Source: Planctomycetota bacterium (GTDB taxonomy: Bacteria > Planctomycetota > UBA11346). Taken from it: a DNA stretch of 64,000 nt. Made by a program: the position numbers and the translations under genes. Below, piece by piece: positions 17,890 through 27,908 of the stretch. Location of the stretch: NCBI GenBank assembly GCA_013816485.1, contig JACDEI010000016.1, positions 24,832 to 88,831 on the forward strand. Reading direction: 5' to 3'. Numbering within the stretch: the first letter of the stretch is position 1; each line of letters starts with the position of its first letter. A model generated the notes under the pieces. The model searched no databases, had not been told where the DNA came from, and worked only from the letters and a program-made list of their open reading frames with translations.

Positions 17890-20800
17890 TCACCGACGAC
17901 GCGCAAACCACACGCCGCCGATGAGCACCAACGCCGAAGCCAGCACCAGCAGCCACGGGCGGGCATCGCCGCCTTCACGCGTCATCGACAGTTCCAAGCG
18001 CAGATCGTTGGTTTGGCCGCGCAGGGTCAGGCCGCCGGCGCCGGGGTCGCCGAGGAGATCCAGGCCGAGCAGTGCGCGCTGATCGTCTGCGCGATTGCCG
18101 GGCGGCGGTTGGCCCGCACCCAGGCTGGCGTCGGGTGCCAGGCGCTGTGGTTTGCGGTCGCTCAGCGGCAAAGACGGACGGGCGGCATAGGTGCCAACCG
18201 GTGCCGGGGCGGCGGCGGATTTCGACCATGCCTGCGTGGAATTGTCGAGGCCGAGTTTGCCGCGACGTTCACCGCGCGCGGTGCGCACGCCGTCGATGCG
18301 TTTGAGTTCGCGTTGCAATTCGCTGCGGTTGCCGTTGACCTCGCCGACGACGCGCGAGTTGAATGCTTGTTGCTGCGGCGATTGGTCCTGCTGGACCTCG
18401 ACCTGCTGGAGGCTGATGAGGTTGTCCGACAACTGGAGATCCAGCGTGACGAGCTGGTCGCCCAGGCGTTTCAGGCCGACATCATCGAGATCGCCGAGCG
18501 TGCGCAAACGTTTGAGTTCATCGATGACGTTCTGTGCGCGACTAGCTTCGAGTTCGACCGTGTCGACGACGTCCAAGGTCCCGTCGCGACGATGCAGCAC
18601 GTATCCGGGCGGCGGCACCACGCGCCACAGGCCTTGCATGATCTTCAGCTCGGTGAAACGCGGCAGCCCTGGGCTGAAACGACGGGTGGGATCGATGCGT
18701 TCGCGCCAGGTCAGACTGATGGCCTGCGCCGATTCACCAGGACGTTGCGGCGTCACTGGCAGGACCACCTCGTTGGGTTTGGCGCCACGTCGTGGACGCA
18801 CGTCGACACCGGCGACACGCGCTTCCCACAACTCCACTCCGGCTGGCAGTTCGACCGTCAGGTGCGTACGCGTGCGGTTGAGCACTTGCCACACCGCGCG
18901 GCCACGGCATTCGCCGTCGACACCCAGCACGCTGACAACATCCACCAGCGTCACCACGTTGTCGATGCTGGCGGTGGTGGCGAGGGCCTCGCGGCGGATG
19001 GTGAGCGCCCACTGCGGACGCAGCGAACGCCAGCGGTGACGCACCGCGGCAGCGTCGATGCCAATCGGCAACGAGAACGGTGCCGCACGATCGGCGATCG
19101 CATCCAGACCTTGGGCATCGAGGTGCACCAGACCGAGGTCGTCCTCTTCGACCAGGGCGACGTCCTGCGCAGCGCTGCCGCCCGGCAGCACCAGACCATC
19201 GATGGTCACCAGGTCACCACTGAGCGGGATCTCCAGTTCCAGGTCGAGCGGGATCACTGCGCGGGTCGGCGCGGCGAGCGTGACGGTCAATTCACGGCCG
19301 TTCAGATCCCAGGTGCCGAGGCCTTCGGCGTTGACGCGCACCAGGCGCACTCCCGCCGGCAGCGTGCAACGCAGCGTGGTGAGTTCGCCCTGCTCCGCCT
19401 GATGCACCAGATGGGCGGACCAGCGCACGCGGTCCTGACCAAGCACCAGGTAATGGCTGGCGCTCAAGCGCACCACGGTGTCGTCGGCCACCAGCGTCAA
19501 ACGGGGTGAACCGTCGCCGCGCCAGGAGCAGGCCTGCAGCCAACGTTCACCAGCAGCGAGCTTGGCGAGGTTGGCCATGACGCCACGCGCGGCCTCGACG
19601 CCCATCGCCTGTTGCCGTTCGTGGTCGTCGAGTCGCACGCGGCGGTCGCCGGCACCGGCGAAGAGCCACACTTGGCGCGCGGAGGTGATGTTGCCGTCGA
19701 GTGGACGCAGGTCGGGGGCGCTGATGGTCGCACCCAGTACGCGACGTTCCGCTTCCAGACGGATCTCCGGCACCGCGCCAGCGGTCCACGGCTTGTCCGT
19801 GCGCAGGGTGCATTCGCGTTGGCCATCGACCTCACGCCAGACCAGGTGCGTGCCCGCAGGCACACCCACCATCTCCCACGGCGCGGGGATGCGCAGACGC
19901 AGTGCATCGCGCCGGCCTGGGCCAGTGAGATCGAGCGCCGCGTGCACGCGCACACGATCGATGCCGACCACCAGCACCGCGCGTACACTGGCGGACAACT
20001 CGTCATCCACCGCGCGCCAACGCACGGCGAGCGCGCCGGGATCGGTGCTCCAGCGCACCGCTTGATCGGCCCCCTCCTGTGGATCGACGCGTTCGATGCG
20101 GTCCCCGCTCGGACGGTCGAAACGCAGGCCAGCGCCACCGATCAGATCAAGGCGTCCGCTGATGCGCTCGGCACCGTCGACCCGCACCAGCACCGCACGT
20201 TCCGGTGCCGCGCCCGCGGTGATCGCCAGCACACCGGCAAGGCGGATGGTCCAGGTGCCCGAACGTTCACTGGCGGCGACGATCTCGGCCTGCGTGCCGC
20301 GTTGGTTCCAGTCCGCGACACCATCACCCTCGACGGTGGTCAGCGCCAAACCGTCGGGCACCGCCAACACCAGCCGGCGGAGCGTGCCACCCTGCGCCGT
20401 GCAGGTCAGCACCGCACTCCACTCCAAGCGATCGTGATGGGTTTGCACGCGCACGCGTTGATCAGCGCCCAGCCGCAGATCACGCGCGACCGCCGCCTGC
20501 GGACGACGCAGGGTGAGCGTCATCTGCGCTTGACCCACCGGCAGGTCCTGCCGCCACCGCTCGCCATCGGCGCTCAGCGCACGACCACCGGACCACGGCA
20601 CGAACTCGCGTGGCGCTTCCAGCACCAAGCTACCACCTGGGATGGCCGGCAGCGGGAAGGTCGCGGTCCATTCGTCGGCGGCCTTGATCAGCGGCACATC
20701 GAGGTCGATCACCACGTCAGCCTGCTGACGTGGTGCCAGCGTCAGCACCAGCGCACCGGTTGCATCGCCGGCCCACGTCACCGTCCCAGGATCTTGGCCG

Positions 20801-23800
20801 CCCAGCGGACGTGCAGTCACGCCGCGCACCGAACCGGCGGCGACCGGAATGCGCACCTGCTGCCAGGTGGTTCCAGGCACTGCGAGCGCAAGCGACATGG
20901 TGCCGAGCAGATGGTCATCGACGACCCGCAGCGCGAAACGTGGCGTGCCGGTGGCCAGATCGCACACCGCATTGGCCGGAGCTTCGCCCTGCGCGCGACG
21001 ATACAGTTCGGTGAGTTGGACGCGGGTCAGCGCGACTTTAACGTCCTGTGGTACGCCCGCAGGATCAAGCTTCTGATACCCCATCAACACTGGCGTCGCT
21101 TCACCGGCAGACAGGTTCAGTCCCAGGGCCAGCAGCGCGACGAGTGGAGCCGCCGCGCGCGCTGATGGACGCAGGCGTACCAGCGCACTCACCACGCCGG
21201 CGACCAGCAGGGCTGGTGCCAACCACTCGGCCAACGCCAGCAACGGACCGGCACCATTCTGCCAACCGTGCAGGGCACCGGCGATGAGCAGCGCAGCCAG
21301 CGCGATGCTCACGCGCAGGGCGATGCGGCATCGCCACGTCAGCAGCACCGCCAGCAGCACCGCCAGCACACGGCCGAGATGATCCCACGCACGCAAGGTG
21401 CTGAGCGCCGTCAGCTGCAGACGTGCTTCTGCCTCGCCGCCAAGGCGCGTACCGTTGAACAGGTGGCCACGCAGAACGAGTTGTGGTTCACCGGTCGCCG
21501 GTGGCTCGACGGCGATGGTGCTGAGCGCACGGACATCAACCGGCGCACGCCAGTGGATCACCGGCGGCAGCACCGGCACCCGGTGTTCGATCGGAGCTTC
21601 CCACCACGCGCCGAACCATGGACGGCCGACGGTCAGGCCTTCGGCGATCAAGGGCATCGCCGCGGGGTCCTCGACCACCTGCGCACGCCAGCCGCCAGCA
21701 ACCGCGACCGTCCACGAACTCGCGGTCGCGGGCAGATCGCCGAGACGCGGCAACGGAAGACGGACCTCAGCACCCGACACCTGACTGCTGGAGCCAGCAC
21801 CGCTGGAGCCTGCGCCGCTGAACCCTTGGCCACTAAACAGCAGCGCGACCTGCACCTGCGTGCGACCAGGCAGCGGCAGTTCGTAACCACCAGCGGGTGC
21901 GCGGCGCACCGCGACCTCCTGGCCATCGATGGTGGCCTGCACCAGCGTCAATCCCGCTGGCACCACCAACGGCAGCGCTTGCACCGCCTGGGCGGCAACG
22001 CGCGCGGTCAACCACGTGAGCGTGCCGCTCTGATCGATCTGGCTGCGCGCCACCACCTGGTCGATGAAACCTGCGGGCGCGTTGGCGAGTTCGCGGCGTT
22101 CCAGCCGATAGCCGCCGGTTTCTCCACTGGTGAGACGCCACGCGGCCGACACCGGGATGCCTGGCAGCGGACGGCTCCACAGCGGCAACGCATCGACCGC
22201 CAGCGGCAACGACCCCGGACCAGCACTGAGCACCAGATCCGCCTGCGGTGGCGCCTGCACCACCACCACCTGACGTAGCGGCACTACCAGATCGTCACCG
22301 AGGGTGAGCGCGAGGCGCGTCAGGCTGCCGAGTTTGGCCGGATCGAGCGCGCCTTCGATGCGCAGCAGGTGATCACCGATGAGCGGTACGCGGGCGCGCA
22401 AACGCAGATCCTGCGCCTCGACCTCGCGGGTCACACCAGGGCTGAGCACCTGCACGCGTGCATCGTTCAGCAGCGGCGCGGCAAGACGGATAAGCTCCAC
22501 TTCGCCGCTGCGCACGCTCAAGCGCAGATCGATGCGGCACCAGTGATCATCACGCAGCCCTGGGGCGAGGTAGAGCACGGCCTCGGCACCGACCTCGGGC
22601 ACCAGACGGCTGACGGTCACCTGCACCGGCGTCGGCGCACCCGTGGCGAGCAGGTCGGCGCGCAGCGCACCCAGCGGCAGTTCCTTGCCGGCCACCTCAC
22701 CACCCGCCATGCGCCAGGGCGCGCCAGCAGTGATGCGGGTTTCGATCGGAGCGGTGCTGAGCAACGACAGGCGATGGCTGGCCCGGCGACCGCCGGTGAC
22801 CAATACCGGCAACACCGTGGCGCTGGCTGACGAAGCATCCGCCGCGCGGGTGAGCGTCAGCGACACGCTGAGCGCACGCAGACGTACGGCCTGGGGCACC
22901 AGCGTCAGCGCGGAGCCAGCGGGCAGGTCGGCGACCTCGCCACCGCCGGCGAGTTGGCGGATACGCAGCGATTGATCGGCGGAGATCGCGGTCAGCGACC
23001 AGCCGGCCGGAAGCTGTAGGGCGATCTCGCCCAGGTCGCCACCACGATCGGCCAGCGTGATGCTCTGCACCATGATCCACGGACGCCGACCATCGGTCAG
23101 TTCGATGCTGGCGCTGCTCTGCACGTCCATGCCCCAGCGGTTGTCGGCAGTGAGCGGCGTCACCGCGAGCCCAGGTGCGGGCACGGCGAAACGCCACCAG
23201 CCGTCGACATCCTCCAGGCGACGCCACGACGGCGGTGCCTGGAGATCGAACGGCACGCCGCCACCGATCATCAGCACGCCACCTTGATAGGCGGCACCGA
23301 CCACCTGCGGCAACGCGAGCGGCGCACCGGCCGCACGCAGTCCGTCGCACGCCACCTCGCTGGTCCCTGGGGCGAGCGTCAAACGCACGTGGCCATCGGC
23401 CTGCTCGGTGATGGACAACACGCCGGGACTCGCCGCCTGGGTCAGGCGCCAACCACTCGGCAAGATCACCTCCAAGCGTTCCGGCATCAGTCCACGGCGA
23501 TTGATCAGGCGCGCGACCCAGCGTAGCGAAGCGGGACCGTCAATGATCGCTGCCTGCACCACTTGCTCGACCCCGAACACCGACTGGGCGTCCGAACTCA
23601 CGCGGCCGGGTTCCCAGATCAGCGGCACGTGCACCGCGGCACCACCGGTCAAACGCCAACGTCCGGCCTGCGCCGGATCGGCGACCAGGTGGCCATTGGT
23701 GAAGGAGCCCGCGGTCGCAGCGTCGATGGTCAGCGCCACCGCGCCGGCATAGGGCAACGGCAGGATCGCGGCGCGACGTTGGTCGTCGCCAGTCAGATCG

Positions 23801-24399
23801 ATGCCCCATGACAACGTGACCTGATGCCGACCGGGGCCAGGCATCAGCAGATCAAGGGTGTTGCCGCCTACCGTCACCGCCGGCTGACCGTTACAGGTGA
23901 TGGCACCAAGTCGCGTTGGTTTGACCGCAAATATGCGACAGCGCTGTGGACCTTTTCCGTGCGCATCGATGACCAAGGTGCCATGCACGGTCAGGATCCG
24001 ATCGTCGATCAACGAACCACTGAGGTGCGCCGTGGCGATGCGCGCGCCCAGCAGATCGGGAACCGTGGGCTCCGTGGTGGTGATGGTGGCCATCAACGCG
24101 CGGTAATCCGCCAGCGGGACGAGCATCCATTCCTGCGACTGGTCGAGGCGTTTGAGCAATTGGTCCATCGGCAGCATGAGCGGCTGGGTGGGAGCTTCGC
24201 CGGCGAACGTGGTGAGCAGGAGCGCAAGCAACACGGTTAGACGTGAGCTCGCCAAAAGTGGCTGTCCCCTGGGAGCGCCGGCTGCCAGCCGGCCAGGGGC
24301 AATCCTGCGTTTCTCGACCGACAACCAATTGCCCCTTGCCGGCTGGCAGCCGGCGCTCCCAGGAGACAGCCCCCTGCGTTTGGCGTGCGCGGTGTTCAT
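17890..24399 (-). CDS. giant (2169 aa) beta-rich membrane-anchored protein, last gene of the ECF/VWA operon
   Basis: No named family was recognised. The ATG overlaps the stop of the upstream gene (ATGA at 24396-24399), which argues for this start. A hydrophobic export signal appears only at residues 53-68 (LTVLLALLLTTFAGEA) because a palindromic element is read in frame at residues 11-46. Beta-sandwich-rich sequence fills about 70-990; a cluster of membrane helices lies at about 998-1100; a second beta-rich half follows (1110-2100) and begins like a new mature protein (SAGEATPVLMGYQKLDP); a final helix and FARRR end the chain. The two halves and the neighbouring 1127-residue protein share the start pattern short helix plus long beta region, suggesting duplication. 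It converges with the gene ending at 17858. Likely a cell-envelope protein; function unknown. Confidence 0.8.
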   Translation of the reverse strand: MNTAHAKRRGLSPGSAGCQPARGNWLSVEKRRIAPGRLAAGAPRGQPLLASSRLTVLLALLLTTFAGEAPTQPLMLPMDQLLKRLDQSQEWMLVPLADYRALMATITTTEPTVPDLLGARIATAHLSGSLIDDRILTVHGTLVIDAHGKGPQRCRIFAVKPTRLGAITCNGQPAVTVGGNTLDLLMPGPGRHQVTLSWGIDLTGDDQRRAAILPLPYAGAVALTIDAATAGSFTNGHLVADPAQAGRWRLTGGAAVHVPLIWEPGRVSSDAQSVFGVEQVVQAAIIDGPASLRWVARLINRRGLMPERLEVILPSGWRLTQAASPGVLSITEQADGHVRLTLAPGTSEVACDGLRAAGAPLALPQVVGAAYQGGVLMIGGGVPFDLQAPPSWRRLEDVDGWWRFAVPAPGLAVTPLTADNRWGMDVQSSASIELTDGRRPWIMVQSITLADRGGDLGEIALQLPAGWSLTAISADQSLRIRQLAGGGEVADLPAGSALTLVPQAVRLRALSVSLTLTRAADASSASATVLPVLVTGGRRASHRLSLLSTAPIETRITAGAPWRMAGGEVAGKELPLGALRADLLATGAPTPVQVTVSRLVPEVGAEAVLYLAPGLRDDHWCRIDLRLSVRSGEVELIRLAAPLLNDARVQVLSPGVTREVEAQDLRLRARVPLIGDHLLRIEGALDPAKLGSLTRLALTLGDDLVVPLRQVVVVQAPPQADLVLSAGPGSLPLAVDALPLWSRPLPGIPVSAAWRLTSGETGGYRLERRELANAPAGFIDQVVARSQIDQSGTLTWLTARVAAQAVQALPLVVPAGLTLVQATIDGQEVAVRRAPAGGYELPLPGRTQVQVALLFSGQGFSGAGSSGAGSSSQVSGAEVRLPLPRLGDLPATASSWTVAVAGGWRAQVVEDPAAMPLIAEGLTVGRPWFGAWWEAPIEHRVPVLPPVIHWRAPVDVRALSTIAVEPPATGEPQLVLRGHLFNGTRLGGEAEARLQLTALSTLRAWDHLGRVLAVLLAVLLTWRCRIALRVSIALAALLIAGALHGWQNGAGPLLALAEWLAPALLVAGVVSALVRLRPSARAAAPLVALLALGLNLSAGEATPVLMGYQKLDPAGVPQDVKVALTRVQLTELYRRAQGEAPANAVCDLATGTPRFALRVVDDHLLGTMSLALAVPGTTWQQVRIPVAAGSVRGVTARPLGGQDPGTVTWAGDATGALVLTLAPRQQADVVIDLDVPLIKAADEWTATFPLPAIPGGSLVLEAPREFVPWSGGRALSADGERWRQDLPVGQAQMTLTLRRPQAAVARDLRLGADQRVRVQTHHDRLEWSAVLTCTAQGGTLRRLVLAVPDGLALTTVEGDGVADWNQRGTQAEIVAASERSGTWTIRLAGVLAITAGAAPERAVLVRVDGAERISGRLDLIGGAGLRFDRPSGDRIERVDPQEGADQAVRWSTDPGALAVRWRAVDDELSASVRAVLVVGIDRVRVHAALDLTGPGRRDALRLRIPAPWEMVGVPAGTHLVWREVDGQRECTLRTDKPWTAGAVPEIRLEAERRVLGATISAPDLRPLDGNITSARQVWLFAGAGDRRVRLDDHERQQAMGVEAARGVMANLAKLAAGERWLQACSWRGDGSPRLTLVADDTVVRLSASHYLVLGQDRVRWSAHLVHQAEQGELTTLRCTLPAGVRLVRVNAEGLGTWDLNGRELTVTLAAPTRAVIPLDLELEIPLSGDLVTIDGLVLPGGSAAQDVALVEEDDLGLVHLDAQGLDAIADRAAPFSLPIGIDAAAVRHRWRSLRPQWALTIRREALATTASIDNVVTLVDVVSVLGVDGECRGRAVWQVLNRTRTHLTVELPAGVELWEARVAGVDVRPRRGAKPNEVVLPVTPQRPGESAQAISLTWRERIDPTRRFSPGLPRFTELKIMQGLWRVVPPPGYVLHRRDGTLDVVDTVELEASRAQNVIDELKRLRTLGDLDDVGLKRLGDQLVTLDLQLSDNLISLQQVEVQQDQSPQQQAFNSRVVGEVNGNRSELQRELKRIDGVRTARGERRGKLGLDNSTQAWSKSAAAPAPVGTYAARPSLPLSDRKPQRLAPDASLGAGQPPPGNRADDQRALLGLDLLGDPGAGGLTLRGQTNDLRLELSMTREGGDARPWLLVLASALVLIGGVWFARRR
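24261..24370. repeat. paired palindromic element (CCTGGGAGCG type) inside coding sequence
   Basis: Two 43-base inverted arms (24261-24303 and 24328-24370, two mismatches) flank a 24-base spacer. Each arm contains CCTGGGAGCG and the inner palindrome GCCGGCTGCCAGCCGGC followed by CAGGGGCAAT. It lies within the first 50 codons of the 2169-residue gene and is translated as SPGSAGCQPARGN ... LAAGAPRG. A second copy of the same wording is at 49002-49124. Confidence 0.95.
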
Positions 24400-27300
24400 G
24401 GCCGCGGATCCTGCGGCTTCTCATCCATCGGCTTTTCTTCCGTCGGCTTTTCATCCACCAGCTTGCTGTCGCCCGGTGGCGCGGCTGGTGTCGCAGGCAT
24501 CAGCGGTGCGAGCGGCAACGGCTTCGGCTGCTCCAGCCACGGATCCGGCGTCACCACCTGCAGCGGCACTGCCGCCACGCGGCGGGCGCGCAGCGCGGCG
24601 ACCACATTGCGCAGCAAGATGATCGTGAGCACGGCGAACACACCGACAGCGAAACCACTCATCACCGTCGCCCACGGCGCCGCGATCGCGGCGACCAACA
24701 CTGCTGCGGTGATGGCGAGACCGGCGATAACGTCGTTACGTCGACGCGCAAACCACACCGCCAGCGCGCCGAGCAGCAGGGCGAAGAGCGCGAGCAGGTT
24801 GAGCAAACCGGTGGCGACAAAACGCACGTCCATCCCGCCGCCATCGCCGAGGCGCGACAGGTGGTGACGTCTGCCGGTGAGCGTGACCGGAACCGTCAGG
24901 CCGTCACTACGCAGGGCGATCTCATCCAGGTCGCCGTAATGCATCGCTGGGGTGTCTTGCAGGCGGGCGAGCACTTCGCCCCACAGCGGAATGGTTTCAC
25001 GCGCCGGCGTCACGTCACCGCGCCAACCCCAAGGAATGAGATGGTCCGGCAGGAAAAGATCGAACGACACTGGACCCACCGGCAACGGGCGGACGGTTAC
25101 TTCGTTGGTGGCGGGTTTCGCCGCGACACCGGACGACGTGCTGGCACGTTTGTCGTTCAGGCGTGGCAGTTCCAAGGCCAAGCTGCCCCATGAACCAAGC
25201 TGGCCGTCGCTGAAACGTTGTTCATAGACAAATGCCACCACCTGCGAGCGCAGGCCAGCACCGTCGCCGAGCGGGATCACCACGCTGCCATCGGCGCGCC
25301 GGCTGGGGCGGCCCTGACGGCGATCGATGGCGACTTCGAGCAATTCGGCGCCAGCGGGCAGACGCAGTTCCAGGTACGGACGTCCACGCGTGCTCAGCAA
25401 CAGTTCACCCTGCACGCGCAGCAGGCGTTCCTCGCTCATCACCGCGAGGTAGCGCGCGGCGGTGACCGCACCGTCGGCGAGTGTCACCAGGTCGTGACGC
25501 ACCAGGGTCAGCGCTACCGCCACGCTGGCGGCGCCCTGGAAACCGGCGACCACACCCTGCGTACGCAGACCCGCGGGGAGATCAGCCGGCGCGACGGTTT
25601 CGAGACCGGCGGCGGTAGCGGATACTTCAACCGTGCCTTCACGCGCGACTGCAAAGATGTGGCTGACGCGGGTGGCATCGAGCACGGTGAGCGGTTCGAG
25701 CGTCAAGGGCAGCGGCGTACCGGCGGTCAGCGCCGGCACATCGCGTTGGTCTTCGACAGTGATGGTGAAGGCACCGGTGATGGGTGCTTGAAAGCGTAGT
25801 TCCCAGGTGCTGCGGCCATCGGCGCGCGACACCACCGTCTGTTCGGCGAGGGCCGAGCCCTTGAACACCAGCTTGCTGTCGAGTTCGCTCGGCGCACTCA
25901 GGCGCAGCGCCGGCGCGGCGCTGTAACGCACCTCACCACGCAGGGTCACCAGCCGGCGCAGGTGGCCTTCGGCGACGCTCACCAGTTCCTCGTGGCGGAT
26001 GTTCAGTTCGCGCGCGCGGGGCGCGATGGCCAACACCGTGCTCGCGTCAGCGCCGAGGAAGGTGAAGCCGAGCGGCAGGTCTTCGTCTTCTTTCAGTTCA
26101 CGCGCGAGGTTCGCCAGCAGGCCATCGCGACGCAGCGCTTCGACTTCCGTGCTGGTGAGGCCGGTGCGCGCGCTGCTGGTCAGCGACCAGCTCGACGGCG
26201 TCGCCACGGCGAGCGTGCCGCGCACCTGGCGCACATCGACGAGTTTGGCGACGGTGACCGTGGTGGTGGTGGCGACAGCGGCGGCGGTGGCTTCACGCGG
26301 GATGGATGGCGGCGCTTTGAAACGCACGACCACCTGTCCGGCACCCAGCAGGCGGCCACGCAGCGCGAGGTCCAAACGCCGGGTCGCACCGTTTGCCGCC
26401 GCCAGACGCGCGTCGTCCAGTGGCAGACCGCCGGTGTCGACCAGTTCCCAGGTCGCCGGCACATCGAGCGCGAGAGCGAAGATGCCGGCCTTGCGCACGT
26501 CGAGGTCGAGCACCACGGCGATGAGGTCTTCTTCACGGCCGAGGCGCACGAGCTGATGAATGCCGGCGCGCAGGTCACTCGCCAGACGCGTCACCAACAG
26601 GCGTGATTCCGGTGGCGCTGCATGGAAGCGGTAGGCGGCGACGGCGGCGTTGCCGGTCTGGGTTTCTCCCGGATCGACTTGGCTGAGACCGGTGGCGGAC
26701 TCCATCGCCGCGACCAAGCCTTCACCCTGGACCACCGCGATACGTCCGGTGGCGCGCGCCGCGCCAACCACCGTTGGCCATGCCACCGCCACGCTGCGAC
26801 TGGCACCTGGAGTCAGCGCATCGATCGCACGCTCCATGCGCACCAGCAGGGCGTAGCTGCCGCTGACCGGTTGATGGAACGATACCGTCAACACCTGCGC
26901 CTCGCCCATGGCGGTGCGTTCCCAGGTGCGCACGTCCTTGCCCTCGACCGCCAGCACCTGGGCATCGGCCGGTAGGGCGATGCGCACGTTTTCCAACGGA
27001 CGACGCAGGATGGTGAGATCGAGCGTCAGATCATAGCGCAGGCTGCGTTCACCGACGGTCAGACGGATCTCGCCATCACTGAGGATGAGCGCCTCACCGG
27101 AGGCGACCTCGGCCGGCGGCTGCCAACTGATCTGCACCTGCGCGGTGCCACCGAGCACGGCGAGCAGCCGCGTGCCGTCCTTGGCCGGCGTGGTGATAGC
27201 GGCGACCGCCGGCGTCAACGTCAACGCCGCGTCGGCTTGCGGCACCAACAGGTCGAGCCTGCCCGCGCCCGCTGCCGGCAACGACAACGACAACGACCGC

Positions 27301-27779
27301 CGACCCGCAGCGTCACCCGTCACCGGCGCGGCGACGGTGGAGGTGAACTTGTGTTGGCCGGTACCGCGCACGTGCAGCACCAATGCCTTGTCGGTGCGCT
27401 CCAACACCAGGCGATCATCAGCGGGCGTGAAACCGCTGAGGCCAAGCGTCGCCGGCAACACCACCTGCGCCCAACCGGTGTCGAGTCCGGTGACGGTGCC
27501 AGTCATGGTCAGATCGGCGAGATCGCCCTTCACCACACCGGTAAGCACGTAGTCACCGAAGGTCGCGCCGACCGGCGGTTTCACCGGTTGATCGGGCTTG
27601 GGTTTGGCCGCTTCCCATAACGCCATGAAGCGTTCGTAGGGCAGGAACACCGCCTGTTTCTTCGGATCGATCGTCGGCGTCTGCTCGTACGGCACGTAGA
27701 CCACCGGCGGCAATTCGTCGCCAGCGAAGAGCGGGGCGATGATGAACAAGGCGAGCAGGGCGAGGAGCAAATGGCGCAT
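24396..27779 (-). CDS. large (1127 aa) beta-rich membrane-anchored protein
   Basis: The signal peptide MRHLLLALLALFIIAPLFAG is followed by a short motif VPYEQTP and LPYERFMALWEAAKP, then about 900 residues of beta-strand-rich sequence, then three or four membrane helices (about 983-1063; LLNLLALFALLLGALAVWFA) and a cytoplasmic Pro/Lys/Glu-rich tail with DEKPTEEKPMDEKPQ. GAGG lies upstream of the ATG. Its stop overlaps the next start (ATGA), so the two large proteins are probably made in fixed ratio and may form one complex. Upstream, a stable hairpin repeat separates it from the VWA gene. I do not recognise the family. Topology suggests a large extracytoplasmic body anchored near the C-terminus. 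Confidence 0.82.
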   Translation of the reverse strand: MRHLLLALLALFIIAPLFAGDELPPVVYVPYEQTPTIDPKKQAVFLPYERFMALWEAAKPKPDQPVKPPVGATFGDYVLTGVVKGDLADLTMTGTVTGLDTGWAQVVLPATLGLSGFTPADDRLVLERTDKALVLHVRGTGQHKFTSTVAAPVTGDAAGRRSLSLSLPAAGAGRLDLLVPQADAALTLTPAVAAITTPAKDGTRLLAVLGGTAQVQISWQPPAEVASGEALILSDGEIRLTVGERSLRYDLTLDLTILRRPLENVRIALPADAQVLAVEGKDVRTWERTAMGEAQVLTVSFHQPVSGSYALLVRMERAIDALTPGASRSVAVAWPTVVGAARATGRIAVVQGEGLVAAMESATGLSQVDPGETQTGNAAVAAYRFHAAPPESRLLVTRLASDLRAGIHQLVRLGREEDLIAVVLDLDVRKAGIFALALDVPATWELVDTGGLPLDDARLAAANGATRRLDLALRGRLLGAGQVVVRFKAPPSIPREATAAAVATTTTVTVAKLVDVRQVRGTLAVATPSSWSLTSSARTGLTSTEVEALRRDGLLANLARELKEDEDLPLGFTFLGADASTVLAIAPRARELNIRHEELVSVAEGHLRRLVTLRGEVRYSAAPALRLSAPSELDSKLVFKGSALAEQTVVSRADGRSTWELRFQAPITGAFTITVEDQRDVPALTAGTPLPLTLEPLTVLDATRVSHIFAVAREGTVEVSATAAGLETVAPADLPAGLRTQGVVAGFQGAASVAVALTLVRHDLVTLADGAVTAARYLAVMSEERLLRVQGELLLSTRGRPYLELRLPAGAELLEVAIDRRQGRPSRRADGSVVIPLGDGAGLRSQVVAFVYEQRFSDGQLGSWGSLALELPRLNDKRASTSSGVAAKPATNEVTVRPLPVGPVSFDLFLPDHLIPWGWRGDVTPARETIPLWGEVLARLQDTPAMHYGDLDEIALRSDGLTVPVTLTGRRHHLSRLGDGGGMDVRFVATGLLNLLALFALLLGALAVWFARRRNDVIAGLAITAAVLVAAIAAPWATVMSGFAVGVFAVLTIILLRNVVAALRARRVAAVPLQVVTPDPWLEQPKPLPLAPLMPATPAAPPGDSKLVDEKPTEEKPMDEKPQDPRP

Positions 27780-27850
27780 GATTAACCTCGATGATGAGAG
27801 TCTTCAGACCTGACGACGGGATGTGCGTAACGGGGAGGTAACGGAAGGAG

Positions 27851-27907
27851 GTCCGATGTCCGATGTCCGATGTCGACCTCGGACATCGGACATCGGACAT
27901 CGGACAT
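27851..27907. repeat. hairpin of facing 7-base units (GTCCGAT)n
   Basis: Left arm: three and a half units of GTCCGAT (27851-27874). Right arm: nearly four units of the reverse complement (27881-27907). Twenty-four bases pair perfectly across a 7-base loop. It starts one base after the TGA of the VWA gene (on the minus strand) and lies within the operon, so it will be present as a very stable RNA hairpin between the VWA and the 1127-residue cistrons. Confidence 0.95.
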
Positions 27908-27908
27908 T

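Noticed and set aside
19612..21165. Long plus-strand frames inside the 2169-residue gene (also 17878-19509 and 21268-22278)
   Set aside because: They are antisense shadows: Arg/His/Gln/Thr-rich, no recognisable motif, and no start signals.
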